Shown piece after piece: positions 24,838 through 33,563 of a stretch of DNA of 64,000 nt. Both the position numbers and the translations under genes were made by a program. Location: positions 62,001 through 126,000 of the forward strand of contig CAKVON010000002.1 of NCBI GenBank assembly GCA_934792625.1, written 5' to 3'. The stretch is from an uncultured Atopobiaceae bacterium (GTDB lineage Bacteria > Actinomycetota > Coriobacteriia > Coriobacteriales > Atopobiaceae). Below the pieces are notes generated by a model that saw nothing but the letters and a program-made list of their open reading frames with translations, was not told where the DNA came from and ran no database searches. Position 1 is the stretch's first letter; the number at the start of each line of letters is the position of its first letter.

Positions 24838-25932
24838 TCAACCGAAGCGCTTCTCGATCTCCTCGAACAACGCGTCGACGATCTTGTCCTCGGGGACCTT
24901 ACGGACCGTCTCGCCCCCAACGAAGACAAGTCCCTGGCCGCGCCCGCAGGCGACGCCGATGTCGGCGCCACGGGCCTCGCCGGGACCGTTGACCGCACAA
25001 CCCATGACGGCAACCGTGATGGGAAGGGTCAGGTCGGCGAGCCTTCGTTCCACCTGTTGGGCGATCGGGATGAGGTCCACTTGGGTACGGCCGCAGGTGG
25101 GACAGCTGACGAGCTCCGGCGACCTGCGACGCATGCCGAGTGCGGACAAGATCTCCCAGGCGACGGCAATCTCCTCGACGGGGTCCGCCGTGAGCGAGAC
25201 GCGCATGGTGTCGCCGATGCCCTCCTCCAACAGGGCACCAAGTCCCACGGCGCTCTTGATGGTTCCCTGGCGCAGGGTGCCCGCCTCGGTCACGCCCAGG
25301 TGCAGCGGAACCTGGGGCAGCTCGGAGGACAGCATTCTGTAGGTACGCAGGGTGGTGTTGACGTCGTGGGCCTTGGCGGAAAGCACGATATCCGAGAAGC
25401 CCCTCGAGTCAAAGTGCTCCACAAACGAGACGCTGCTGGCAACGAGCTTCTCGGGCTGCGACAGATCGTCACGCTCGGCATACTCGCGTGCGAGAGACCC
25501 CGCGTTCACGCCGATCCTGATGGGGACGCCAAGCTCCCCGGCGACATCGATAACCTGGTCAACACGATCGAATGAGCCGACGTTTCCGGGATTGATTCGA
25601 AGCCCCGAGGCGCCACGACGCGCAGATTCGATTGCCAGCCTGTGGTCAAAGTGTATGTCGGCGACGACGGGCAGCGGCGATTCCTCGCAGATTCGCGAGA
25701 AGGACTCCAGCACGCCCTCGTTCGGCACAGCGCAGCGAATGATCTCGCATCCAGCCTTGGCGAGTCGACCAATCTGGGCAAGCGTCGCGTCGACGTCTCC
25801 GGTGTCGGTGTTCGTCATCGACTGGACGGCAACGGGAGCGCCACCGCCTACGGAGACGCCGCCGACACTAACGGGACGGGTGAGATTGCGAGGCAACTCC
25901 GCCGAAGTCATGTCACAGCGATCCTTGTCCAT
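24838..25932 (-). CDS. ispG: 4-hydroxy-3-methylbut-2-en-1-yl diphosphate synthase
   Basis: IspG converts MEcPP to HMBPP with a [4Fe-4S] cluster. The protein of about 364 residues has QSMTNTDTGDVDATLAQI near the start and the cluster cysteines in SCPTCGR and VMGCAVNGPGE near the end, with the conserved NGPGE. The start may be the ATG at 25932 or at 25911; both have weak upstream sites. It is 11 bases after rseP, in the usual dxr-rseP-ispG order. Confidence 0.96.
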   Translation of the reverse strand: MDKDRCDMTSAELPRNLTRPVSVGGVSVGGGAPVAVQSMTNTDTGDVDATLAQIGRLAKAGCEIIRCAVPNEGVLESFSRICEESPLPVVADIHFDHRLAIESARRGASGLRINPGNVGSFDRVDQVIDVAGELGVPIRIGVNAGSLAREYAERDDLSQPEKLVASSVSFVEHFDSRGFSDIVLSAKAHDVNTTLRTYRMLSSELPQVPLHLGVTEAGTLRQGTIKSAVGLGALLEEGIGDTMRVSLTADPVEEIAVAWEILSALGMRRRSPELVSCPTCGRTQVDLIPIAQQVERRLADLTLPITVAVMGCAVNGPGEARGADIGVACGRGQGLVFVGGETVRKVPEDKIVDALFEEIEKRFG

Positions 25933-25943
25933 GGCATTAGCCC

Positions 25944-27314
25944 CTAACCAACAAATAGACGAACGATATCCTGACGAACGACGACCACAAACAACAGCAA
26001 GAAAAGGGCGACGCCCACCATGCTGATGGCGTTTTGCGCCCTCACGGACAGCTGCCTGCACAAGACGACCTGAACGACCTCGATTAGAATCTTTCCGCCG
26101 TCGAGGGGCGGGATGGGGAGCATGTTCATGATCGCAAGCGAAAGCGAGACGACAGCGGCAAGAAACACAAGCGAGCCAGGGCCGGAACGGGCCGCCTGCC
26201 CCGCCATGACGGAGATGCCGACAACCGATGAGGTCTCACCGACGGCCTGAGCGGCGCTGGAGGGGTTGAACAGGCGTGCAACGAGCTGGAGCGTCTGGGA
26301 GCAGTACTCCCCCACGAACGAAATAGCTTGCGTCACGGGGACTCGGACGGTCTCAATACGGGCGGAGACGCCGAGCGCCTGCTCCCCATTGGGCGTCACC
26401 GTAACCTCATGGCTTACGCCGTCGCGAACAAACACGAGGTCAAATGGTTCATTCTCCTTAAGCGCTCCCTGGATGGCCATGCCGAGCGAATTAAAATCGT
26501 CCACGTCATTGCCGTCTAGCGACGTCACCTCATCGCCAGCGCGCAAGCCAGCTTCCTCGGCAAGGGAGCCCTCGCTGACGCCGCCAAGCACATTGGAGTT
26601 CACGGCGTAGTTCTGTCCCAGGAAGCTGAGCGAGACGACGACGAGAAGGACACCCGCGACGAAGCTTGCGACGGGCCCGCCAAGAAGCATCGCCAGACGA
26701 GGGAAAAATCCCTTCCCCTGGTAGGTGTGTGAGCGTTCGTCGTTCAAAAAGGCCACGGCATCGTCAACTGGACGCGCGACACCTGCTGCGGTGAATCCGT
26801 CGGCTTCGAACCTATGGCCGCGGTCGAACTTCGTACGCAGTTCGGCGTCGCGCGCGATGGTCCCGAAGCACCTTGGCCAGTCCTGCTGCCCTTCTCGCTC
26901 GCCAAGCTCGGGATCGTAGACGGCCTCGATTGACCCCCAGTCAACAAGCTCGGCAAGAATCGCATAGGCCTCTTCGGAGTCGCAGCCTATCTCGAGGGCG
27001 AGATCGTCCGCGGCGACAACGCCACGAGACTGCACGCAGGCAAGCGCGCGAGCCATGAGGGGGCTCTCCTCGCTGGCCATGCCGCAAATGCGCGTATAGC
27101 CCCCGAGAAGAACGGGCGTAACACCAAGCTTGGTTCCGCACGACTTGATCTCGCGGGATGCCGAGAAGCGCGAGGGCATCCCGAGGAACAACTCGGTCAC
27201 GCGAACGCCGCATGCACGGGCAGCGCCAAAATGACCCGCCTCATGCGCGAACACGAGAACGGAGAGGACAAGCAGCCCCCAGACGACGCATGAGAGAGCA
27301 AAGCCAAAATCCAT
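25944..27314 (-). CDS. rseP: RseP-type site-2 protease with PDZ domain and a large insertion
   Basis: This intramembrane zinc metalloprotease cleaves membrane-bound regulators or signal-peptide remnants. HEAGH (His24, His28) lies in the first helix, a PDZ domain lies at about 240-330 (GLRAGDEVTSLDGNDVDDFNSL), and NMLPIPPLDGGKIL carries the third zinc ligand. At 456 residues it is longer than the usual 350-450. The extra is an insertion at about residues 80-197 between GGYTRICGM and the second helix, which includes a segment resembling a winged helix (LACVQSRGVVAADDLALEIG). The start overlaps the dxr stop by one base. Confidence 0.93.
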   Translation of the reverse strand: MDFGFALSCVVWGLLVLSVLVFAHEAGHFGAARACGVRVTELFLGMPSRFSASREIKSCGTKLGVTPVLLGGYTRICGMASEESPLMARALACVQSRGVVAADDLALEIGCDSEEAYAILAELVDWGSIEAVYDPELGEREGQQDWPRCFGTIARDAELRTKFDRGHRFEADGFTAAGVARPVDDAVAFLNDERSHTYQGKGFFPRLAMLLGGPVASFVAGVLLVVVSLSFLGQNYAVNSNVLGGVSEGSLAEEAGLRAGDEVTSLDGNDVDDFNSLGMAIQGALKENEPFDLVFVRDGVSHEVTVTPNGEQALGVSARIETVRVPVTQAISFVGEYCSQTLQLVARLFNPSSAAQAVGETSSVVGISVMAGQAARSGPGSLVFLAAVVSLSLAIMNMLPIPPLDGGKILIEVVQVVLCRQLSVRAQNAISMVGVALFLLLFVVVVRQDIVRLFVG

Positions 27315-28510
27315 TAACGCATCCCCGCCAGAAGACCGTGGGCACGCTCACGAGCAAGAAGGTCGACATCGTTGAGCTGCGAGAGGCTCTCGACCTTCTC
27401 GACATCGGTGACGTCCATGACCCGCTCGACGACCTCGGCAATGTCCAGGAAGCCGCACTCCCCTGCCCTGAAGGCGGCGTTTGCGACCTCGTTTGCGGCG
27501 TTCATCGCACACGGAAGCGTTCCGCCACGACGACCCGCCTCGTAGGCAAGCGCAAGGCAGCGGAACGTGGACATGTCGGCACGACCGAAGGCCAAGGGCT
27601 CCTCAGAGCAGAAGTCGACAGGCTCGCAAGGTGCGTCCCATCGCTCAGGATAGCTAAACGCAAGCTGGATAGGAATTCGCATATCGGAGGGGCCGAGCTG
27701 GGCAATGACGCTGCCATCACGGAACTGGACCATGGAGTGAATCCTGCTCCGGGGCTGTACGAGCACGCGAACGTCATCGACAGGCACGTCAAACAAGTGG
27801 TGCGCCTCGATGACCTCGAGACCCTTGTTCATGAGCGTGGCAGAGTCAATCGTGATCTTGGGCCCCATCGTCCAGCTGGGATGTGCGAGCGCCTCGGCGG
27901 ACGTGACATCCGCAAGCTCATCACGGGTGCGCCCATAGAACGGACCGCCGGAACAGGTAAGCCAGATTCGAGACAGGCCCTCTCGCCTCTCGCCGAGAAG
28001 GCACTGAAAGATGGCAGAATGCTCGGAGTCGACCGGGATGAAGCGACCGGGCCTGGCGAGCGGCATGAGGATGTCGCCACCAGAAATCAGCGCCTCCTTG
28101 TTGGCGCAGGCAACAACCTTGCCTGCAACCAGGGCCTGGTGGCAGGCCCAGATTCCCGCCTCGCCAACCACGGCGACAAGGACGCAATCCACGTCGTCGA
28201 GGTCACATAGCGCGCTGACGGCATCGTCGCCAATGCCCAACTCGCAGCCCTTGGGGAGCTCGGTCAAAACGGCATCGTCCCCATGCGCGGGGTCCGCAAC
28301 GGCGACATGCGAGACGCCAAACTCCCTCGCTGCCTCCACGAGCTTCTCGGTAGACGAGAATACCGAAAGGGCCGTTACGGTTATGCGGTCGGAATGCTGG
28401 CGACAGACGTCAAGGGCCTGCGTGCCAATCGAGCCCGAGGCCCCAAGAATCGCGACGCGAAGGACATGAGGCCTCTCGGAAACGGGATACGCGTCCTCGA
28501 AGATTGTCAC
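27314..28510 (-). CDS. dxr: 1-deoxy-D-xylulose 5-phosphate reductoisomerase
   Basis: Dxr makes MEP from DXP using NADPH. The 398-residue protein has the NADPH loop GASGSIG at 23-29 and the substrate and metal regions VDSEHSAIFQCL and ASGGPF-like TCSGGPFYGR. The start is a GTG at 28510 that overlaps the cdsA stop by 4 bases (GTGA). An open frame continues through cdsA but is only its shadow. Confidence 0.96.
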   Translation of the reverse strand: MTIFEDAYPVSERPHVLRVAILGASGSIGTQALDVCRQHSDRITVTALSVFSSTEKLVEAAREFGVSHVAVADPAHGDDAVLTELPKGCELGIGDDAVSALCDLDDVDCVLVAVVGEAGIWACHQALVAGKVVACANKEALISGGDILMPLARPGRFIPVDSEHSAIFQCLLGERREGLSRIWLTCSGGPFYGRTRDELADVTSAEALAHPSWTMGPKITIDSATLMNKGLEVIEAHHLFDVPVDDVRVLVQPRSRIHSMVQFRDGSVIAQLGPSDMRIPIQLAFSYPERWDAPCEPVDFCSEEPLAFGRADMSTFRCLALAYEAGRRGGTLPCAMNAANEVANAAFRAGECGFLDIAEVVERVMDVTDVEKVESLSQLNDVDLLARERAHGLLAGMR

Positions 28511-29373
28511 AGAAGACCACCGACCTTGAGGACAAACGCGGCTGCCATGACACCAAAGAGCATTGAGTCGTGACGATCGAGAAGGCCGCCATGACCAGGC
28601 ATGATGTTGCCAGAGTCCTTGACGCCGACGGAGCGCTTGATGCGAGACTCGAACAGGTCGCCAATGACACCGAAGACGCCAAGGACAATGCCCGTGAGGA
28701 TGGCCATGGGAATAGGAACGGCCATCAGGCCCAAAAGCGAAATAAGAACCCACACCAAAACAGAGCCAAGCATTCCGCCAAAGAAGCCCTCCCAGCTCTT
28801 GTTGGGTGAAATCTTGGGGGCGAGCTTGGTGCGGCCAAAGCGAGAGCCAAAGATATAGGCAAACGAGTCGTTGACCCAAATCGAGGCCATTACGGCAAAC
28901 GTCAGGATGCCGCCCATGATGCCGGGGTCAACCGCACGGAACTTGAGGATGGAGGTGAAGAGAAGCGAGGTGTACATCGGTCCAAAGACGGTGAGGGCAA
29001 CGTCGGAGATGTTGGCCCTGGGAGTCAAGACGTACCAGACGCCTGTGGCAATAGCCAACAGGAACGCGACCACACCCGAATACAGGTAAGAGATGTTCGC
29101 GGCAATGGGAAACGCGACGGCCGCAGCAAGACCGATGAGCTCGTTAGGCATGCGACCTGCCATGCGCATCATCTTGTAAAACTCATTGCAGCACTGCCAG
29201 GCAAAGACGCACAGCAGGGCCGTGGTGGCCCAGCGGCCCATAAGCAGGCAGGCAAGCACCAAGACGGCATACCCAACGCCCACGACAGCGCGCGTCATGA
29301 ACTTGGAGGCCTTGGTTGCCTGCTGGGGATCGTTGTCCTCCGCAGCCTGGATGTTCTCTTCGATATCACTCAT
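28507..29373 (-). CDS. cdsA: Phosphatidate cytidylyltransferase
   Basis: CdsA makes CDP-diacylglycerol from phosphatidate and CTP. The 288-residue protein has a charged N-terminal tail of about 25 residues, about eight hydrophobic helices, and the family signature KDSGNIMPGHGGLLDRHDS at the C-terminus. It joins phospholipid and isoprenoid genes in the uppS-cdsA-dxr block. Confidence 0.96.
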   Translation of the reverse strand: MSDIEENIQAAEDNDPQQATKASKFMTRAVVGVGYAVLVLACLLMGRWATTALLCVFAWQCCNEFYKMMRMAGRMPNELIGLAAAVAFPIAANISYLYSGVVAFLLAIATGVWYVLTPRANISDVALTVFGPMYTSLLFTSILKFRAVDPGIMGGILTFAVMASIWVNDSFAYIFGSRFGRTKLAPKISPNKSWEGFFGGMLGSVLVWVLISLLGLMAVPIPMAILTGIVLGVFGVIGDLFESRIKRSVGVKDSGNIMPGHGGLLDRHDSMLFGVMAAAFVLKVGGLL

Positions 29374-29375
29374 TT

Positions 29376-29384
29376 GAGAAGCAC
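29376..29384 (+). repeat. Dispersed word GAGAAG-CAC upstream of cdsA
   Basis: An intergenic copy beginning 3 bases upstream of the cdsA start codon, overlapping its ribosome-binding region. Confidence 0.5.
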
Positions 29385-29432
29385 ACGTCCTTTACTGGAA
29401 ATACCAATTGCGCGAGGTGAGAGGGTGGACGG

Positions 29433-30224
29433 CTAGGCGATGCTGCCGTGGACCCCACCAAACCGACGATCTCGACCCTGGAAAGAACTGATGGCACGAA
29501 GCAACTCCCACCTGCCGAAATCCGGCCACATGACAGGAGTCACATAGAACTCGGTATACGCAAGCTGCCAAAGAAGGTAATTGGAGAGCCTGAGCTCGCC
29601 AGAGGTGCGAATGAGAAGCTCAGGGTCTGGCAATTCAGCTCCATACAGCTTAGATGCAACGGTAGCCTGATCGATGTCTTCTGGCTTAAGGCGACCGGCC
29701 GCAACGTCCTCGGCGATGAGTCGCGCAGCGCGAGTGATTTCAGCACGAGAGCCGTAGTTCACCGCGAGCGCAAGCGTCATCCCCGTATTGTCACGGGTCT
29801 CCTCAAGACCACGCATGAAAGTCGCTCGTGTCTTCTCGGGAAGCGCGTCGATATCACCGAGGAATTCCAGGCGCACGTTCTCCTTATGGAAAAGCGGAAG
29901 CTCCTTCACGAGAGTGGTCGCAAAGAGATGCATGAGAAGGTCAACCTCACGCTGTGGGCGCTTCCAGTTTTCCGTCGAGAATGCATATGCCGAAAGCACG
30001 TCCACCCCAAGGCGAACGCAAGCGGTAATCGTCTCGCGAAGAGACTTGATTCCGGCGACATGTCCCTGGCTACGATCGAGTCCACGAGCCGTAGCCCAAC
30101 GACCGTTGCCATCCATGATGATGGAGATGTGAGAAGGGATGCGTGACAAGTCGACGTCATCAAGACTTACGTCAGCTGGAGGGTTGCAGAAGTACAGCCC
30201 GAGCTTCTTCTCGTCACGTTCCAC
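29433..30224 (-). CDS. uppS: Isoprenyl transferase (undecaprenyl diphosphate synthase)
   Basis: UppS builds the C55 lipid carrier for cell-wall synthesis from IPP and a short prenyl diphosphate. The 263-residue cis-prenyltransferase has IIMDGNGRWA with catalytic Asp38, STENWKRP, and SGELRLSNYLLWQ near the end. The start is GTG 30224, directly next to the frr stop, with GGAG upstream. Chain length is inferred from context. Confidence 0.95.
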   Translation of the reverse strand: MERDEKKLGLYFCNPPADVSLDDVDLSRIPSHISIIMDGNGRWATARGLDRSQGHVAGIKSLRETITACVRLGVDVLSAYAFSTENWKRPQREVDLLMHLFATTLVKELPLFHKENVRLEFLGDIDALPEKTRATFMRGLEETRDNTGMTLALAVNYGSRAEITRAARLIAEDVAAGRLKPEDIDQATVASKLYGAELPDPELLIRTSGELRLSNYLLWQLAYTEFYVTPVMWPDFGRWELLRAISSFQGRDRRFGGVHGSIA

Positions 30225-30770
30225 CTAGATCTCCATAACCTCGGCTTCTTTGTCCTTAAGCATGGCGTCGATCTTGTCGACATAAGTGTCAGTAAGCTTC
30301 TGAATCTGAGCCTGCTCGCGCTTGACGTCGTCGTCGGTGAATTCCTCGTCACGCTCGACCTTGTTGTTGGCGTCACGACGAACGTTGCGAATGGCAATGC
30401 GCGCCTCCTCGGCAAGGTGACGGCACTCCTTGGCAAGCTCCCTGCGACGCTCCTCCGTGGGCCTCGGGAACGGAAGGCGAATGCAGACGCCGTCATTGCT
30501 CGGCGTAATGCCAAGGTCGGAGGTGGCAATGGCACGCTCAATAGCGACGAGGGCGGACTTATCCCAAGGCTCAACGACAAGCATGCTGGCCTCGGGAAGC
30601 TTCACACCGGCAAGCTGCGTGATGGGAGTGGGTTGGCCATAGTAGTCAACGCGAATCTCGTCGAGAATGTGGGGGTTGGCACGGCCGGTGCGAACCTTGG
30701 AGAAGTTATTGCTAAGCGCAGAGATGCACTTCTCCATGTGGGCGCGGGCGTTATCGCAAATCTCGCTCAT
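30225..30770 (-). CDS. frr: Ribosome recycling factor
   Basis: Frr releases ribosomes after termination together with EF-G. The 181-residue protein shows NFSKVRTGRANPHILDEI, VDYYGQPTPI and IRLPFPRPTEERRRELAK, all diagnostic. It starts 2 bases after the pyrH stop in the usual rpsB-tsf-pyrH-frr order. Confidence 0.98.
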   Translation of the reverse strand: MSEICDNARAHMEKCISALSNNFSKVRTGRANPHILDEIRVDYYGQPTPITQLAGVKLPEASMLVVEPWDKSALVAIERAIATSDLGITPSNDGVCIRLPFPRPTEERRRELAKECRHLAEEARIAIRNVRRDANNKVERDEEFTDDDVKREQAQIQKLTDTYVDKIDAMLKDKEAEVMEI

Positions 30771-30772
30771 GG

Positions 30773-31498
30773 TTAGTTCTCCTCTTCGATGACAGTCGTA
30801 CCAACGACATCGCCGCGCAGCGCCTTGTCGAAGACGCCAGGTTGGTCGATGTTGAACACCAGAATGGGCATGTGGTTGTCATGGCACAGTGCCGTGGCAG
30901 TAGCATCCATAACCTTGAGGTCGCGCGTCAGAACGTCAAGGTAAGAGATCCTGTCGAACTTCTTGGCCTCGGGATGCTTGACGGGGTCCATGTCATAGAT
31001 GCCATCAACCTTGGTCGCCTTCATGAGGACCTCGGCATCAATCTCGCATGCTCGCAGGGCGGCGGCGGTGTCGGTCGTGAAGTAAGGGTTGCCGGTGCCG
31101 GCGGCAAAAATCGTGATACGACCCTTTTCGAGGTGCCGGACAGCACGACGGCGGATATAGGACTCGGCAACCTCATGCATCTCGATTGCACTCATGACAC
31201 GACACATCATGTCATGGCGCTCGAAGCAATCCTGAAGAGCCAAGGCATTCATGACGGTGGCAAGCATACCCATGCAGTCAGCCTGGGCACGATCCATTCC
31301 CGCGGCAGCACCAGAGAGGCCGCGGAAAATGTTGCCGCCGCCGACAACGATGGCGATTTGAGCCCCATTGTCATAAACGGACTTGATCTCATGGGCGAGC
31401 TTCTCGAGCATATCGGGGTCGATGCCGTAGTCACCGCTTCCCATGAGAGCCTCACCGGACAGCTTAAGCAGAACGCGCTTGTACTTGTAATCGGACAA
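30773..31498 (-). CDS. pyrH: UMP kinase
   Basis: PyrH phosphorylates UMP in pyrimidine synthesis. The 241-residue protein begins [17 protein letters not shown] with the amino-acid-kinase loop and has [11 protein letters not shown]. The start is a TTG at 31498 with AAGGGGG upstream; no ATG fits the family N-terminus. A tsf terminator and possible -10 (TAGAAT, 31570-31575 read on the minus strand) upstream suggest that pyrH-frr can be transcribed separately. Confidence 0.96.
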   Translation of the reverse strand: MSDYKYKRVLLKLSGEALMGSGDYGIDPDMLEKLAHEIKSVYDNGAQIAIVVGGGNIFRGLSGAAAGMDRAQADCMGMLATVMNALALQDCFERHDMMCRVMSAIEMHEVAESYIRRRAVRHLEKGRITIFAAGTGNPYFTTDTAAALRACEIDAEVLMKATKVDGIYDMDPVKHPEAKKFDRISYLDVLTRDLKVMDATATALCHDNHMPILVFNIDQPGVFDKALRGDVVGTTVIEEEN

Positions 31499-31535
31499 GC
31501 TAACGACCCCCTTGTATCGCAAGACAAATGATGTT

Positions 31536-31544
31536 GAGAAGGAC
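31536..31544 (+). repeat. Dispersed word GAGAAG-GAC upstream of pyrH
   Basis: An intergenic copy 37 bases upstream of the pyrH start. Confidence 0.5.
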
Positions 31545-31632
31545 TGGAGCTGTAGTCCAGACTTTGTTGATTCTAGCAGAGCCTGGCAACTGCCCCCATA
31601 TGTACCTGCAAGCTGCCGAGTCCCTGCACATG

Positions 31633-31663
31633 AAAGGGGGCCAGCGCATAAGCGCCAGCCCCC
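31633..31663 (-). terminator. Intrinsic terminator after tsf
   Basis: The minus-strand RNA forms a 12-base stem (31636-31647 with 31652-31663, two G-U pairs) with a 4-base loop, followed by a short U-run. It lies 27 bases after the tsf stop. Confidence 0.75.
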
Positions 31664-31689
31664 TCAAACATCACAAAGCCAGTCAGGAC

Positions 31690-32565
31690 TTAGTTGTCCT
31701 CACCGAAGGAGTAGCGATCAAAGGCAACGACCTCAATGGTGTCGCCACAGGCCTTGGAAACCTGCTGAGCGAGCTCCTTGACGGTAACGGAGCTGTCCTT
31801 GATGAACTGCTGCTCGGTCAGGACGTTCTCCTTGTAGAACTTCTCGAGCTTGCCAAGGGCAATGCGCTCCTGAATGGCCTCGGGCTTACCAGACTCGGCA
31901 GCCTGAGCCATGTAAATGGCCTTCTCGTGCTCGACGATCTCGGCCGGGAAGTCCTCACGACGGGCAGAGACGGGACCAGCGGCAGCAACCTGCATGGCAA
32001 CGTCGTGGGCAAAGGTCTTGAACTCGTCGTTGGAAGCGGTTTCGGCGTTGGCAAACGAGAAGGACACGATGTCGCCAAGCTTGCCGTTGGAGTGGACGTA
32101 GCTGGACAGAGCGCCGCTCTCAACGCTGACGCGGTGGAAGCGAGCGATCTTCATGTTCTCACCAATGTTGTGAATCATCTCGGTGAGCTCGGCATCAACG
32201 GTGCTGCCATCAAGCGGGCAAGCCTTGAGGGCCTCGACGTCAGCGGGATCGTTCTCAGCGACAGCCTGGGCAAGCTTCTTGGCAAAACCGGTGAACTTAG
32301 GGTTGGTGCCAACGAAGTCAGTCTCGCAAGTGAGCTCCAGGATGGCGCCGGACTTACCGTCCTCAGCGATGAAGGCAGCGACAGTGCCCTCATTGGTGTC
32401 ACGGCCAGCACGCTTAACAGCCTTGGCGACACCCATCTTGCGCAGGACGTCAACGGCCTTCTCGAGATCGCCATCGGCCTCGACGAGAGCCTTCTTGCAC
32501 TCCATCATGGGAGAGTCGGTCATCTCGCGAAGCTGCTTAACGAGAGCGGCGGTAATCTGAGCCAT
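31690..32565 (-). CDS. tsf: Translation elongation factor Ts
   Basis: EF-Ts is the nucleotide exchange factor for EF-Tu. The 291-residue protein begins MAQITAALVKQLREMTDSPM, followed by MECKKALVEADGDLEKAVDVL and the core VEALKACPLDG region. AAAGGAGGGG precedes the ATG at 32565. It lies 60 bases after rpsB. Confidence 0.98.
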   Translation of the reverse strand: MAQITAALVKQLREMTDSPMMECKKALVEADGDLEKAVDVLRKMGVAKAVKRAGRDTNEGTVAAFIAEDGKSGAILELTCETDFVGTNPKFTGFAKKLAQAVAENDPADVEALKACPLDGSTVDAELTEMIHNIGENMKIARFHRVSVESGALSSYVHSNGKLGDIVSFSFANAETASNDEFKTFAHDVAMQVAAAGPVSARREDFPAEIVEHEKAIYMAQAAESGKPEAIQERIALGKLEKFYKENVLTEQQFIKDSSVTVKELAQQVSKACGDTIEVVAFDRYSFGEDN

Positions 32566-32625
32566 GTGTGCCCCTCCTTTGGGGTCGTAGTTCAAACGAT
32601 TCAAACGGGCATGTACCCGATGGTG

Positions 32626-33372
32626 CTACTCAGCCTTGGGGGCCTCGGGCTCGGCGGGAGCGGCCATCTCAGCCTCGGTGATCTGCTCCTTGCCAGTACC
32701 AGCCAGAACAGCGTCGGCCATAAGCTCGCACATCAGCGAGACGGAGCGGATGGCATCGTCGTTGGCGGGAACACCGTAGTCGATGACATCGGGGTCAGAG
32801 TTGGTGTCCAGAAGGCCGACGACGGGGATGTGCAGGCGGTTGGCCTCGCGCACGGCGAGCTCCTCGCGCTTGGTGTCGACGACGAAGAGGGCCTGCGGGA
32901 TGGCCTTCATGTCACGGACGCCGCCGAGGTTGCGCTGGAGCTTCTCGAGCTCCTTGGTCAGCACGGACTGCTCCTTCTTGCCGCGAGCGGCCATGCGGCC
33001 GTCCTCGACCATGGCCTCAAGCTCCTCCATGCGATCGATGCGGGAGCGCATGGTCACGAAGTTGGTGAGCATGCCGCCGAGCCAGCGCTGGTTGATGAAG
33101 GGCATGCCGCAACGCTCGGCCTGCGTGGCGATGGGCTCCTGAGCCTGCTTCTTGGTACCAACAAACAGAACCTTGCCACCCTTGGCAGCAGTCTCCTTCA
33201 GGAAGGAGTAGGCCTTGTCGGCATCCACGACGGTCTGCTTAAGGTCAAGGATGTAGATGTCATTGCGCTCGCCGAAGATGTAGGGCTTCATCTTCGGGTT
33301 CCAGCGACGGGTCTGGTGGCCATAGTGGCAACCGGCCTCGAGCAGGGTCTTAATGTTGATCTTGACAGCCAT
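32626..33372 (-). CDS. rpsB: 30S ribosomal protein S2
   Basis: The 248-residue protein begins [20 protein letters not shown] and has [21 protein letters not shown], as in all S2 proteins, plus a short acidic, Ala-rich tail. The ATG at 33372 follows GGAGG. The 135-base leader can fold strongly and may mediate feedback by S2. Confidence 0.98.
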   Translation of the reverse strand: MAVKINIKTLLEAGCHYGHQTRRWNPKMKPYIFGERNDIYILDLKQTVVDADKAYSFLKETAAKGGKVLFVGTKKQAQEPIATQAERCGMPFINQRWLGGMLTNFVTMRSRIDRMEELEAMVEDGRMAARGKKEQSVLTKELEKLQRNLGGVRDMKAIPQALFVVDTKREELAVREANRLHIPVVGLLDTNSDPDVIDYGVPANDDAIRSVSLMCELMADAVLAGTGKEQITEAEMAAPAEPEAPKAE

Positions 33373-33429
33373 GTTCTAACCTCCGTTGGTTGGCCTCCGC
33401 GTGGTATTAGCCCCAGTGGACCACCCAAG

Positions 33430-33473
33430 GCGTGGCTTTCGCCCCAGGCACCATGGCCACCAAGTAGCCACGC
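33430..33473 (-). promoter_or_regulatory. Long hairpin in the rpsB leader
   Basis: GCGTGGCT (33430-33437) pairs with AGCCACGC (33466-33473) around a 28-base loop that contains a further short hairpin (GGCACCATGGCC-like). Positioned between the likely promoter and the rpsB ribosome-binding site, it resembles an r-protein autoregulatory leader. The role is inferred. Confidence 0.45.
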
Positions 33474-33512
33474 GTGTGAAATGTATGTCGTGCTTCTGCA
33501 CAACAAATTGGA

Positions 33513-33518
33513 AGTATA
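33513..33518 (-). promoter_or_regulatory. Possible -10 element of rpsB-tsf
   Basis: The minus strand reads TATACT here, 141 bases before the rpsB start, in a locally AT-rich spot. The -35 at 17-18 bases is poor (TGGCTT-like). Confidence 0.35.
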
Positions 33519-33563
33519 ACAGCAAGAACACGCTAAAGCCACGAGAAAGATGCTTCGCAGCGG

